Source: Cyathus striatus
Lineage: Eukaryota > Basidiomycota > Agaricomycetes > Agaricales > Nidulariaceae
NCBI GenBank assembly: GCA_025738555.1
Contig: JAOVFP010000010.1
Span: 4,041,501 to 4,105,500, forward strand
DNA: 64,000 nt
Direction of reading: 5' to 3'
The position numbers were made by a program, and so were the translations under genes. Below the pieces are notes generated by a model that saw nothing but the letters and a program-made list of their open reading frames with translations, did not search any database and had not been told where the DNA came from. Below are positions 22,614 through 34,004 of the stretch, piece after piece. Positions within the stretch are counted from its first letter, which is position 1; each line of letters opens with the position of its first letter.

Positions 22614-23233
22614 AGAGCTCAACACATATATATTAACTGATTATTGTTCAAATTGTAATACAATTTACTATGCAGATCATAAGCATATTAATATTATTGG
22701 TCAAGAGCCCCAGACAGAATATTTGAATAATGCATGATATGTTAAAATTGAGACACATTTATGGGTAGATTGTGTATTCTCAAAAGCAGTTATGAATGCC
22801 ACATATAGTTTTCATGCATTTACTGCAGCTTATGCAGAATTCTGGACAAATAGCTATAGTGATAATAATGAATTAAATCACCAACAAGTTTGGGATGTAT
22901 TTATGGAAAAATCAATTCGCAATGTGAGCACAGCATCCAATAAACAAGTTGTGGTTCATAATGGTCTATCCACTAAAGATGTTACTATATAAGCATATAA
23001 ATATCTTGGAGAGAGTGGAAGAATAAATCTGGCTTCAAACCACAGCTGTGCAGAGTGTACTCAATCACATAAATCAACTGCAAATACTATGAATAATATA
23101 AACAATAATGCAGCATCTGAAATGGCTTCTCTAATAAAAATGGTTGTTATTGATGGTGTTGTAATAGGACCAGTTTGCTGTGCAATGGAAGGCTGTTCTG
23201 CTAATGTGACCAATCACTGTGGTAGTGTATTCT

Positions 23234-23886
23234 TGTTGTGTACCATACCACTCGGAGGGATAATAGGGAGGCACTGGGTTTAGCATGGAGGGAGCTACTC
23301 ATAGTATTATGTAAGCTCGAGGTCGGAAGTGGAGAACTCAAAAAGTGCGGAAGGGAACCTTGGTTTCAGCTTATGTGCTGCGCCCCTTGTGATTCTCAGT
23401 GGTTTGTATTTCAAAGTCAAGGTAGGAACAAGCTTGAGGTAGGAGCAAGGTCAAGTGCGAAATGTGGAAAGGTTGGAATAGAGATCAGAACTAAGGACAA
23501 AACCTTAGAGACAAGAAGACAGAGTATAGTGGTATATTCATAATTGTAGTCGATATGAAAACTAAAGTTACTGTGCAAAAACTAAATCTTAAATACTAAG
23601 TAAAGTATGGAGTAGTTTACTTTGAGTGAAGTATAAAGGTATAACTAGGGATAGGTAAATATGGAGTCAGCCACCATAGAGGAGTAGTGGCTGAAGAATG
23701 GAAGTAATGGCTGTATGTGATATAGTGAAATGGATAGGAGTAGTAATCAAGGAGTAATATGAAATAGTGACATAGTGGATGAGCACGAGTAAGTAAGTGA
23801 TAAATTATGATGACATTTCCGATGATTGATCAGAAATGCGGCCAACACAGAAGTGCGGAATAGTGGATTCTGGACATGGATGTAAA
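23234..23886. repeat. Solo LTR of a gypsy-type element in KDZ copy C
   Basis: About 650 bp interrupt the CxC6 coding sequence between GTATTC and ...AATTC (short ATTC duplication). The internal segment containing TTTCAGCTTATGTGCTGCGC matches the LTRs at 27877 and 29657 (TTCAGCTTATGTGCTGCACC), and overall layout and length are similar (about 650-675 bp). No internal coding region remains, as expected of LTR-LTR recombination. Confidence 0.65.
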
Positions 23887-24989
23887 AATTCTGTGGATAT
23901 CATAATATTCAACATGGAGTAAAGTGTCATGTGAAAGGTTGTACCAGACAGAAGGTTCATGGTACTGAAGCATGTGAAACTCATCAAGAAATATGGAATA
24001 AACACTATTCAAATTACAGCTCAGCAAGTCTTTCTGGACTAAGATGAGCATTACAACATTACAATGAGAATTTGTCTTGGCTACCTAGAATAAATTGTAT
24101 CAATCAACCACATAATGAAGAACAGAATAATAATGATTTTAATACTCATAAAACATACTTTTCTCCAAACTGTTATTACTGTGTAGAGACAATTTGTGCT
24201 CTATGTGATGTTGTAATTGCATGGACAAAATTTGTCAAGTCTGAATCCTCAAGACAGATTTTGGAATTTTTGAATATGGTTTTTCCTGGTCCTGAATTAC
24301 AACCAGCATATATATGCATTGATAAAGCATGTCTTGTTCTTTATTTTGTTGTAAACAATGCCATTCATCATATTTGGCTTGATACAAGTCAATTTGTTGT
24401 TGACAGTTATCACTATACAAACCATAAAGCAGATGATAATCTTTGCTGCACATACTGCAATTCTGCACCTAATGATGGTTCTGCTCCTAATCTTGTAGTA
24501 ATTGATCATAATTGTAATGGAAATCCATATTTCAAAAGAGCTTTTAATACACAGGTGAGCTTAAGTACTTTAAGTTGTATTCAATATTAAAGGCTTGTGA
24601 ACAACTTAATGCTTGGCTTGGTGGATTTGAATCAATACTGAAAAGAATGACTGTATCAAACTTTAACTAGTTTTTGCATGCTATGTTGTTTTATTACACG
24701 CGGCATGTATTGAACAAGCAGCAAAAAAGAATGGTAAGGTTGAGTAGGGATTTATTTGAAAATGAGAAGGAAGAGTATATGTAGGTTGTAAATTGTAAAT
24801 TGTAGACTATTTTGTGTAGAGCATCAAATGATTAGTTTGGTTTCACTATAATTTATCACATTTTAAGTAAACTTTATTTTATTCTAAGTATCATAAGGTA
24901 AACTTCTATAATACAAATGTACTCATGTAAAACTATATGTTAATTGTACTTATCTTTATCAGTACTAAATAGCCTATAATTCATTTAAT

Positions 24990-25610
24990 ATTCACATGAA
25001 ATTCATGTGAAATTCATGTGAGTTTCACCTAATTTTCACTTAAATTTGATGGTTTTGGAATATTGTATGTGAAGGCAAAATTCATGTGAATTTCATGAGA
25101 AATATACCCTAAATTGGTGAAATTTATGGTGAAGGAAGGGGGGGAGTGCAAAGTACTGCAGCTTAGCTACAGGTAAATTGCAGTACTTATTCCTCCTCCA
25201 CTCTTTTACCTAAACTTTATGTGAAGGGGTGAAATTCACATTGAAGTAACATTTTCACATGAAATTCATGTGAAAACATGTGAGGTCCACATGAATTTCA
25301 CCTTCATCTAGGATGTTCCAAAATCACAAAAATTTGGTGAAATTCAAGTGAAGTTTAGGTGAAAACTAGGTGAAATTTATGTATGAAATTCATATGCATG
25401 TACAGTGTAATAGTTACATGAAATACAAGTCAAATTCATATGCATGTACAGTGCAATAGTTACATGAAATTCATGTGAATTTCATATGAAATACAAGTCA
25501 AATTCATATGCATGTACAGTGCAATGGTTACATGATATTCATGTGAAATTCATGTGAAATCCATGTGAAATATACATGAAATATACATGAAATATATATT
25601 ATTTCCTACA
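24990..25610. repeat. Subterminal repeat arrays at the abutting ends of KDZ copies C and D
   Basis: Many copies of TTCACATGAAATTCATGTGAA and shorter forms. One terminus is clear, GGGGGGGAGTGCAAAG at 25137-25152. A short spacer, AGTACTGCAGC...GCAGTACT, follows, and the second array starts near 25220 for the minus-strand copy. A 70-bp unit with AATTCATATGCATGTACAG is present three times at 25385-25530. Confidence 0.65.
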
Positions 25611-25682
25611 AAAAAAATGTATTTTAAAAATTTAGAACTTAGAATTACATATGAAAGTTAAAGAATATTGTAAATTTATCTA

Positions 25683-27876
25683 TTATATGTCCACATCCAT
25701 ATCCTCAGGTAGATCATCACTGAGCCTTATCTTTATTGCTCTTTGCTGTTGTCTATCCAAAACATGTTGTGTGTAATAAACCAACATTGCATGTAGAAAT
25801 CAATTAAAGTTTGATACTGTCATTTATTTGAGAATAGACTCAAACCCACTCAGCCAAGAATTGAGTTGCTCACATGCCTGATAATAAATTAATAGTTATT
25901 AAGATTTTAATACTTATATCTTACCTGTGTATTAAAAGCTCTCTTGTAATATGGTTGACCATTCCAATCATGTTCAACTATTACAAGATTAGGAGCAGAA
26001 CCATTACTTGGTGCAGAATTGCAAAATGTACAACAAAGGTCATCATCTGCATTATGATTTGTATAGTGATATCCATCAACAACAAATTGACTATTCAGTA
26101 GCCAAGGGCAATAAAGAATATTTTTCAGAACTGAATGTAGAACCAGACAGGCTTTGTCAATACATATATATGCTGGATGTGAGCCAGATATTGTGTAAAT
26201 CATATTTAATAACTCCATAATATTAGCTGTTGACTCAGATTTTACAAACTTTTCAAAGCAATAACAACTCCACATGGAGCACACATAGTTTCAACACAAT
26301 AATAGTGATTTGGGGAAAAATAAGACTTGCAGGTATCAGAATTATCATCATTCTGTTCTTCATCATATGGCTGCTGTGGTTGATTAACATTAGGTAGCCA
26401 TGCCAGGTTTTTATTTCTGTGTTGCAGTGCTCTTTTTAGTTCAGAAAGACTTGCTAAACTGTAATTTGACTTATGCTTATTCCACATTTCTTTATGAGTC
26501 TCACATGCTTCTGTACTTGCAACTTTTTGTGCATCACAACTCTTAACATGGCATTTGGGTCCATATTGTATGTTATGATGTCTGCAGAATACACCACCAT
26601 GATAATTGTTAACTTCAGCATGACAACCCTCCATTGCACAGTGCTAAATCATTAAGTCTAAGTTTATAATAAATAAATACACATACAGTTGGGCCCATTA
26701 CAACACCATCTACTACAACCATCTTTACAGGAGCAATATCTTCTGTTGTAATATTACTTCTGTAGTTAGTCATGTTATCAGCTGTAGACTTGTACTTTTG
26801 AGTACATTCTAAGCAGCTGTGCTCTGATGGAGGTTTAACAATTCCATTTGCCCCAAGATGCTCAAATGCATAATGTGTAATTTTATTGATTGGTAGATGA
26901 TCATTAATAGTAAGTTGTCTACCAGTAATTAAGTTTACAGTCTGAATAGACTCATCTATAAAGGCATGCCAAATTTGCTTGTGACTAATTTCAATGTTAT
27001 TTTCAAAGCTATTACTCCAATATTCAGCATATGCTGCAGCTGATGCATGAAAACTGTATATACCATGCACTATTGCTTTAGAGAATACTCAATCCACCCA
27101 AAGATGAGTATCTATTTTAAAATAATGTGCTTTATTTAAATATTCTTTTTGTGGTCTCTGATCAGTAACAGATATACATTTATGATCAGCATAGTATATT
27201 GATTTACACTTAGAGCAAGATCCTGTTAGTATATATGATTCATGATACATTTTTGTACCCTCAATTAATGTAAATTTTGGTATATCTCAATATTTTGAAT
27301 TTTGTGTTAATACAGATCCATCACATGATGCACCATTGCAATGCATAAATGATGGATATATCATTTGTACTGGAGTTAATTTAGTTTCCAAAACAGGTCC
27401 TAGCTCTCCAATATAGTGCCCTGTCTCATTATATGGATGCAATTTAAGAAATTTGGAAAATGCATCCAGTTTTGCAGAAATATTATAGTTAATGTCATCA
27501 TCATTATCATAGTGATCTGGAATTATATTTTCTTGAAATAAATATTTTGTTTTATTACCAAGAGAAGATGTGGCAGCCATTGACAGTGCATTAATCCAAG
27601 CAGTTAGTATTGTTGTTCTTCTGTCATTTCCTTCACAATACTGTTGTCTTGCATATAAATTTAACAGCTCAACACTACTTGTTAGAGAAAACAGCAAAAA
27701 TATAACTGTTGATAGGCTAATCTTTGATTCAAAGTTTGCTTCAATAAACTGACTAAATTAGCTAAAATTTAATATAGGAAACTCTTGTTCAGTTTCTATA
27801 GCATAGGCCATTAGTAAGTAATACAATGCAACTAAATATGAGTGCCTGAGCAATAGAGAAATGCATATTTGAAGTA
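25683..27876 (-). pseudogene. KDZ transposase, copy D
   Basis: Reading leftward: LLMAYAIETEQEFP, LLNLYARQQYCEGN, AKLDAFSKFLKLHPYNET, the CxC5 region (27360-27190), IYSFHASAAAYAEYW, VVVDGVVMGPT (first Asp), CxC6 (CAMEGC, CRHHN, CHVKSC, ACETH), CVETMCAPCGVV, YICIDKACLV (second Asp), VDGYHYTNH, an intron near 25924-25877 and ACEQLNSWL (Glu). It has several stops and a frameshift near 26245. It uniquely carries a 43-nt intron (26644-26686) inside the CxC6 region, absent from copies A and C. Its N-terminal extension is missing beyond 27876, where a gypsy LTR begins. Confidence 0.8.
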
Positions 27877-28551
27877 TGTTATGACTGTGCCCCTAGCCTG
27901 ACTTGGCAGTGGAGAACAAAGGGGTGACTGCAGAGTAATGAAGGGTGAGTATGAGATGAAGATGGAGAACAATAACTCAGGAGGTAGGACTTTGGCTTCA
28001 GCTTATGTGCTGCACCCCTGGGATTACCAGTCCTGGATTTCAGAATAAGAGCAAGCTCTTTGGAGAAGATGAGAGATGAGAGAAGACAAAAGACAAGAGG
28101 CATAACTCAAGTCAGACAAGAGGGTGAGGACATAGTTCAATATGAAAACTGGGGACTAAGTACAAATTGAGTGCTACTTAAATACTAGAGACTCAGAGTA
28201 AATAAAGGGTGCTGGCCTTGGCCAGTGGAGAAATATGGCCAGGTACCAGTCCCTAAGAATGTAGACTAATACTAATTAAATATAATAAAATGCATTGGAG
28301 AAGTGAGTGCATATGGTGGTGTAATGTGAAACTGATAGTGGCACACTTAAGAATGATAAGTGACTCACTATGAGTATATACTACAATTACTGAGGGGATA
28401 ACTCAGTAGAATGGAAAAAAAGGAAATGTGAGTAAACTATATACAGTAATCAATATGTAATATTAAGAGTGTAATCAAAGTGTGAAGTAAACAGATGGAA
28501 AGGTGGAGTAAGGGACTAGGAGTCTGGAGGTAGGTAATATGGGATATGATA
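27877..28551 (-). repeat. LTR of a truncated gypsy element (copy 2)
   Basis: Runs TGTTATGACTGTGCCCC ... TATGATA, about 675 bp, and is colinear with the 29657 LTR (similar by eye, mostly transitions). On the minus strand it is preceded by a purine tract (AAGGGAGGAATAC, 28552-28564), the position of a polypurine tract, so it is the 3' LTR of a leftward element. The rest of that element is cut at 29204 by the palindromic element. Confidence 0.75.
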
Positions 28552-28757
28552 GTATTCCTCCCTTAAGGCCTGAGCATGTGATCAAGACAATAGGCTTTTG
28601 AAAATTTGATTGGTGTTTTGATATCAGGTCTGGATATATATAGGTCAGCTGTGGAGGAAAAAATCAAATCTGTATTTACCTTACTACACCACCTTGATAT
28701 CACATGACTGCTTAAACAATATCTTCTAACTCTCAATCAAAGCCCAAGGCCATTGAC

Positions 28758-29204
28758 ATGGAGAAACTCAAGAGGCTTGAGGAGTTGAAGGCACAGATGA
28801 AGGCTTATAAGGTGGAGTTAGGCATTGGGGTAGTGGCAGAGTCAACTGAGATTGAGATGGCAAGGGAGACTGAGCAGGTGGGGGTGGAGAAGGAGGATGC
28901 AATGGAGGTGGACAAAGGAGGAAGATTGGAAGCAATAAGGGCAAGGTCATGTGAAAAAGATGCAGCTAAGGCTAAGGTGGCACAGGCAATGGCAAGGTTA
29001 ACTGGTCGTCCCATGGAGGAAATGACTGAAAGGAAGTTTGGTCCAGCCTCACATGTGGAGTACAAGGCAACAATGGCAAGGTTGGGAATCTTGTCATTTA
29101 GTCCAGAGTCAGTGCAAGAGTCCTTACATTACCACAGGGAGGCCAACAGCTTGGTGATAATAGTGGACAAGTCAATCCCAGTGAAGAAGGTGGTGGAGCA
29201 CTAG
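28758..29204 (+). pseudogene. Truncated antisense gene of gypsy copy 2
   Basis: A 148-codon frame starting MEKLKRLEELKAQMKAYKVE. It parallels the N-terminal half of the 30498 gene: both have ETEQVG/EAEQVG, DAMEVDKGG/DTMEVDKGG, VAQAMARLTG/VAQTMARLTG, the SPE...SLHYHREA block and PVKKVVE/PVKEVVK. It lies at the same place relative to its LTR, about 200 bp inside, and ends where the palindromic element begins. It shows that the antisense gene is a stable part of this gypsy family. Confidence 0.7.
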
Positions 29205-29656
29205 TGTCAGCCAATTGTGATCACAGAATGCCCAGGATTTTTGATTACCATGATCAAATAACCTGGACAAATATTTTGATCACATACTACTATATGTTTA
29301 CTAATGAATCTCTGAGGTACTAGTGGATGTATATGTGATCTTAAGTGATCATATAGTGTTTCAAGAGTGTATTAGCATATTATTGGTACTAATGAATGTA
29401 AAGGTGATCATAAGTGATCATTAAGCATTTCAAGGGCATATGAGCTTATTATTAGTACTAGTGAATGTGTAGGTGATCATAGGTGACCATTAGGGATTTC
29501 AAGAGCATATTAGCTTATTATTAGTACTAGTGAATGTATAGGTGATTATAAGTGATCATTGGGGATTTCAAGGGTATATTAGCTTATTATTAGTACTAAG
29601 GAATGTATAGGTGATCATGAGTGATCATTAAGCATTTCAAGGGCATATTAGCTTAC
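29205..29656. mobile_element. Palindromic element, copy 2 (left part)
   Basis: Starts GTGTCAGCCAATTGTGATCA, the inverse of the 15700 end of copy 1. A decayed hairpin follows, then four or five of the 75-bp units (ACTAATGAATGTA...GGTGATCAT). It is interrupted at 29657 by the LTR, so it is older than that gypsy insertion and younger than gypsy copy 2. Confidence 0.65.
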
Positions 29657-30317
29657 TGTCACGACCATGCCCCTGGCCTGACTTGGTGGCAGAGTATGAG
29701 AGGGTGACTGCAGAGAAGCAAAGGGTGAGTATAGTATGAAAGTGGAGAACGAGAACTCAGGGGGTAGGACTTTGGCTTCAGCTTATGTGCTGCACCCTTG
29801 GGATTCCTGGTCCTAGATTTTGGAGTAAGGGAAAGCCCTTCAGAGAATACAAGAGACAGAAGATAAGAGATGTAACTCAAGTCAGACAAGGGGGTGAGGA
29901 TGTAGTTCAATATGAAACTAAAGTCTAAGTACAAATCAAGTACTACTTAAATACTGGAGACTCAGAGTAAGTAAAGGCTGCTGGCCAAGGCCAGCAGAGA
30001 AGTACAGTCAGGGTAGGTGCATGTAGAATGAAGACTAAAACTAATTAAACATAATAAAACACATCAGAGAAGTGAGCGCATATGGTGGTGTAAAGTAAAA
30101 CAGATAGTGATGCACTTATGAATAATAAGTGACTCACTATGAGATGTATACTACAATACTGAGGGGATAACTCAGTAGAATGGAAGAAAGGAAACAAGAG
30201 TAATCTATGTACAGTAATCAATAAGTAATATTAAGGGCGTAAGCAAGGTCCAGAGTAACAGAGGAAAAGGTGGAGTAAGGCATAGGAGTCCAGAGGTAGG
30301 TGATACAGGATATGACA
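29657..30317 (-). repeat. 3' LTR of the ambisense gypsy element
   Basis: 661 bp bounded by the 5-bp inverted ends TGTCA...TGACA. On the minus strand the adjacent 30318-30330 is a polypurine tract (AAGGGGGGAATAT), as expected immediately upstream of a 3' LTR. Confidence 0.8.
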
Positions 30318-30410
30318 ATATTCCCCCCTTAAGGCTGAGCCTCAAAGCCTGAGTACATGATCAAACAATAGGCTTTTGAAATTGATCAGTGATTTGACAT
30401 CAGGTCCAGA

Positions 30411-30420
30411 TATATAAAAG
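30411..30420 (+). promoter_or_regulatory. TATA-like element of the antisense gene
   Basis: TATATAAAAG lies 78 bp upstream of the ATG at 30498 and outside the LTR. Gypsy copy 2 keeps a similar GATATATATAGG before its 28758 frame. It suggests the antisense gene has its own promoter. Confidence 0.45.
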
Positions 30421-30497
30421 GTTAGCTGTGGAGGAGAGAATCAAACCCATTCTTTACCCCGTTACAACAACTCCTTAACATGTGACCACTTTAAACA

Positions 30498-32481
30498 ATG
30501 TCTTCCACTTTGCAATCAAATGAAGACCCTACTCGTGAGGAGAAACTTAGGTTAATGCTTCACAAACAAGCAGAGCTGGAAGCTCTTGAGAAGGAGTTGA
30601 GGGGTGTCGAGAGGGAAAAAATGGAGAGTGAGGCAGTGAAGGAGGCTGAGCAAGTTGGAACAGAGAAGGACACAATGGAGGTGGACAAGGGAGGAGAGTT
30701 AGGGGCAATAAAGGCAAAGACATGTGAGCAGGCTGCAGTCAAGGCTAGGGTTGCACAGACCATGGCAAGGCTAACCGGTCACCCAGTGGAGGAAATGACA
30801 GAGGGGGAGGTTAGACTGGCCCTGCATACAGAGTATGAAACAATGGTAGCAAGGTTGAGCATAATGTTGTTTAGTCCAGAGTGGGTGGAAAGGTCCTTAC
30901 ATTACCACAGGGAGGCTGACAGCTTGGTGATGATAGTAGATGACTCAACTCCAGTGAAAGAAGTGGTGAAGCAAGCAGTAGCTGAGGTAGGGCCAACAAG
31001 GGTAGGGGCTCCAACTCCTGTAGTGGAACTAGAGGTAATCACTACTTCACAGGTGGGTACCTACATGAGTGCAGAGCAACTTGCTGATTGTGATCGCACT
31101 GTTCAGCAATTGGAGGCTGAGGGCCACACCATGACTCTGGAGGAAGAGGTGGAGAAAAACGTTCAGTGAGCGGAGAACAAGGGTGGCTCCAAGAGGAAAT
31201 GCACCAACATGAATCTGGAGAACATGACAGAGATGACACCAAAACCGCCCAGGAAGAAGACTACAACCCAGGCTTCCCAGCACAAGGGAGCGAAGAGTAA
31301 GGCTCTTATTGATGATGAGGCGATAGAAGACAACACTAGCAGCATGGCTAGCCAGTCTGGAAGCAAGAGTTGTACTGGAACAAAGAGCCAGACTGGGGAC
31401 AAGTCTAACATTGAGGTGGAGGAAGCAAGAGCATCAGTGGAGAAGAAGGGTAAGGGGGTGGAGAAGACCAAGACAGCTGTGGAGAAGAAGAAAAAGGTGT
31501 CAGAAGTAACAAAGAATAAAGAGGAGTGAGTGAGAGAATAGGGTGAGATAATGGAGCAAAGAGAGGGTGGTAAAGGTGCAAGAACTCAGACACAAACACT
31601 GACACAGACACAAGATGGGGAGGAAACTTGTTAACAACTACCAAGTTACAGAGTGTTTATATACTGAGTAAGTCTACCAAAGTCCTAACCAAAGTCCTGT
31701 AACTAAGGTAACTGACAGCTGTCAATCTGTCAATCACAAATCCATCAATCAAGTATCTGTCAATCAAGTATCTGTCAATCACAGATCTGTCAAGTATGAC
31801 AGGTGACAAGTGACAGCTGTCAAGGAAGCTGTGCAACCCAGAATATCTAACAAAAGGAGGCCTACATGTTACCCAAGGTCCCCTGCAATGTATGCAATAA
31901 GTTTGGCAGGGAGTGCTTGTTGGATCTTGAGTAAGTTGTCCATTTTCTTATTGAAGTTGTCCTGACTTGCTCCTAGGGGAAAGAAAATGAACCACAAGGC
32001 ATGTGACGCATGTCGGACAAAGAAGGGAAGATGCAACAACAAAGGGATAATGTGGAGAACTGTAGTTCCGAGGAATGCAGAGGAGCAGAGAAAAGGTCTG
32101 GAGAAGATGAAGACTGGTAGTGTGGGCTAGGAGAAACTGGTGGAGGAGTTGCAGATGCAACTGGCAGTGGTGAAGTTGGAGTTAGAGATCATGGAGAAAC
32201 AAGCGAATAAAAGGTGGACCAAGCTCAAGATGTTTGATGCCGAGGTCAAGATTCTGAGGGACCAGTTGTTTCTAGTGGAGAATGAGTGCAACAAGTTGGC
32301 AATGCAGCTCAACTCTGGGAGCCCCTTATCAGACATGCTGATGGAGGCCTTGGGGAGGAATGTCAGCATGCACACAGAGTTAATGGGCATATTGAACAGA
32401 TTGATGACAACCACACAGGTGGCAGAGGAGGGTACTCCAGCAGAGACTAATGAATTTGGGAGTAACAAGGAGGAGGAATAA
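30498..32481 (+). pseudogene. Antisense gene of the gypsy element: zinc-cluster/coiled-coil protein (interrupted)
   Basis: The plus-strand frame opens MSSTLQSNEDPTREEK and is charged and helical (EALEKELRGVEREKME, VAQTMARLTG, a SLHYHREA block). After a TGA at 31167 the same frame continues through a Lys-rich segment to 31529. Further on, coding resumes with VPCNVCNKFGRECLL. A probable intron (GTAAGTTG...CTCCTAG, about 31931-31977) follows, then KACDACRTKKGRC, giving two adjacent C-x2-C-x6-C motifs reminiscent of fungal DNA-binding Cys clusters. The C-terminus (32140-32481) is a heptad-like coiled coil (EELQMQLAVVKLELEIM). Stops at 31167 and 32128 break the frame. Plus-strand splice sites, a TATA-like box and the paralogue at 28758 argue that it is a real gene. 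A regulatory or DNA-binding role is inference. Confidence 0.6.
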
Positions 32482-32839
32482 GACAAAGACAAAGATGAAG
32501 TGTAATGTACAGTAGGCGGAAAAATTGTAAATACTTATTTTGTGGACTTTAATGATTTTTTGATGCAAGGAGAATGAACAGTAAGAGTAAATGATAAAAT
32601 GGAGTAGGGAGAAACACCTTAGGAGAAAACCAATACAACTCTGTACTTCCACTCTCAGCCCACCTTGTTAAGTATGCAAAGTGATGAATCAGCTATGCTT
32701 ATTAAACGTAGTGGTCATCATGCAAGCAGTGTCTGGAGAAGCATCAATCTTCAACCTTTGGTCAAGAAGATGAATATGGATATACAATAAACTATAATGG
32801 AGAAACAGAGATGTAAGCAGAGAAAGTCTATGTAACAGG

Positions 32840-33148
32840 AGTAGAAGGATTGGGCTTATCAGAATAATGAGCATGAAATTCCTCTATGAGTTCTGTAGCA
32901 TGTTCTACTTCAGTGGCAGCCAACTAAGTGAGTTCTTCATCAGTTCCTTCATAACCAGTCCATCAGACTAAGTAACAAAGAGGACATTTCTTGAACTGGC
33001 AATCTAGCTTGGAGTTGCAGATCTCACTGATCTCAAACTCAATATCTCCATCAATTTCCACAGGGGGAGGCAGAGGTATTTCTCGACCAGGGATGGTGTT
33101 TTCAACTGTGGGCTCAAGCATAGAAACATGGAATACAGGGTGTACAGC
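32840..33148 (-). pseudogene. Chromodomain, C-terminal end of gypsy integrase
   Basis: Reading leftward from the integrase: PVFHVSMLEPTVENTIPG, then EFEISEICNSKLDCQFKKCPLCYLV, a stop, WTGYEGTDEE, and EVEHATELIEEFHAHY. This is the usual chromovirus tail: an F-E-I-x-x-I-L-D-S-K start, a Y-L-V-x-W-x-G-Y strand and a C-terminal helix. The Arg-rich strand is changed (DCQFKKCP). Chromodomains guide such integrases to histone marks. The region between here and 32482 is non-coding and separates the convergent antisense gene. Confidence 0.7.
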
Positions 33149-33990
33149 TCAGAAATTGGAAGGGAGTCTAAGGGTGTGGGAGTGGGTACCAGTTTCGGCA
33201 ATGATCTTGAAAGGACCATAATACTTTTCAGCCAATTTCTTGGAAGAGCGAGTGGTGTTAAAGAACTTAGCACGAATGAAGACTTTAGTTCCAACTTTGA
33301 ACTTCAGGGCAGGCAAGCAACAGTTGTCTGCTCCAACCTGATAGTACTTCTGAGCAAGTGCTATTTCAGCCTTGAGGTTTTCATGAAGTTCCTGAAGATC
33401 CATGGCATAGTCCCTAGCATGAACAGAAGTAACATCATGTTTGGGATAAACTGTAATCTGTGGATGATACCTCTTATTGGCAAAGAATGGAGTAGTATTA
33501 GTGGTTGAGCTTGGTGTGTTGTTATACATGAACTCAGCAATGGGAAGGAGATCAGCCCAGTTGTCCTGCTGGTAATTGCGGTAAATGTGGAGGTACTGCT
33601 CTAAGACTTGGTTAATGCATTCAGTTTGTCTGTCACCTTCTGGGTGATATCTGGAGGTAAAGTGCAGGTTGATGTTGAGAACCTTATCAAGAGACTGGAA
33701 GAAGTGGGAGACAAACTCCGAACCACAATTGGAGGTAATGTGGCTGGGAACACCATGCTTAGAGAATATGTGCATGACAAAGAGCTTAGCAAGTTGGGCA
33801 GAGGTGATGGTGTTATGACAAGGGATGAAGATAGCTTGCTTGCTAAGGCGGTCAACAATAACTAGGATTGACATGGAGAACAGGATGAAGGAGTGTGGTG
33901 GCACAGATAGAGGTGATGAGCTGTTCTTGGGTAAAAACAGGATGAAAATTGTGTGGATTAACTTTGGTATAGTCGTTATTCCCCCCTTTA
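33149..33990 (-). pseudogene. Gypsy integrase with internal deletion and catalytic substitution
   Basis: Contains ILVIVDRLSKQAIFIP, then VMHIFSKHGVPSHITSNCGSEF, then FTSRYHPEGDRQTECINQ (catalytic Glu), and NYQQDNWADLLPIAEFMYNN. The C-terminal KVFIRAKFFNTTRSSKKLAEKY block follows. The second catalytic Asp (normally TSDxGSEF) is Asn. The HHCC zinc region and the first Asp, normally between DALTR and ILVIVDR, are deleted around 33870-33960, and a TGA lies within ALTR*WD at 34002-34004, just outside the right edge of this entry. It is inactive. Confidence 0.8.
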
Positions 33991-34004
33991 GAGTAGATGT
34001 CCCA

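Larger units (their letters stand above)
20565..24784 (+). pseudogene. KDZ transposase, copy C, split by two insertions
   Basis: Three blocks align to copy A. The first (20565-21174) is the N-terminal part with EQEFPMLKFAKFSSL and LLNLHARQQHHEGN, with stops. The second (22614-23232) is the middle part with LWVDCVFS and YSFHAFTAAYAEFW, VVIDGVVIGP (first catalytic Asp) and the start of CxC6. The third (23887-24784) is the rest of CxC6, CVETICALCDVVIAW, YICIDKACLV, VDSYHYTNH, an intron near 24556-24593, ACEQLNAWLGGFE and a basic tail. The breaks are a 1.4-kb element (21175-22613) and a solo LTR (23234-23886). Catalytic Asp, Asp and Glu are preserved, so it was functional before the insertions, but stop codons now occur in the first block. 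Confidence 0.8.

Noticed and set aside
27879..29934. Short minus-strand frames inside the LTRs (AAHKLKPKSY)
   Set aside because: Conserved only because the LTRs are copies of each other; no coding signature.
33128..33508. Plus-strand frame of 126 codons over the integrase region
   Set aside because: Shadow of the minus-strand integrase, whose motifs are unmistakable.
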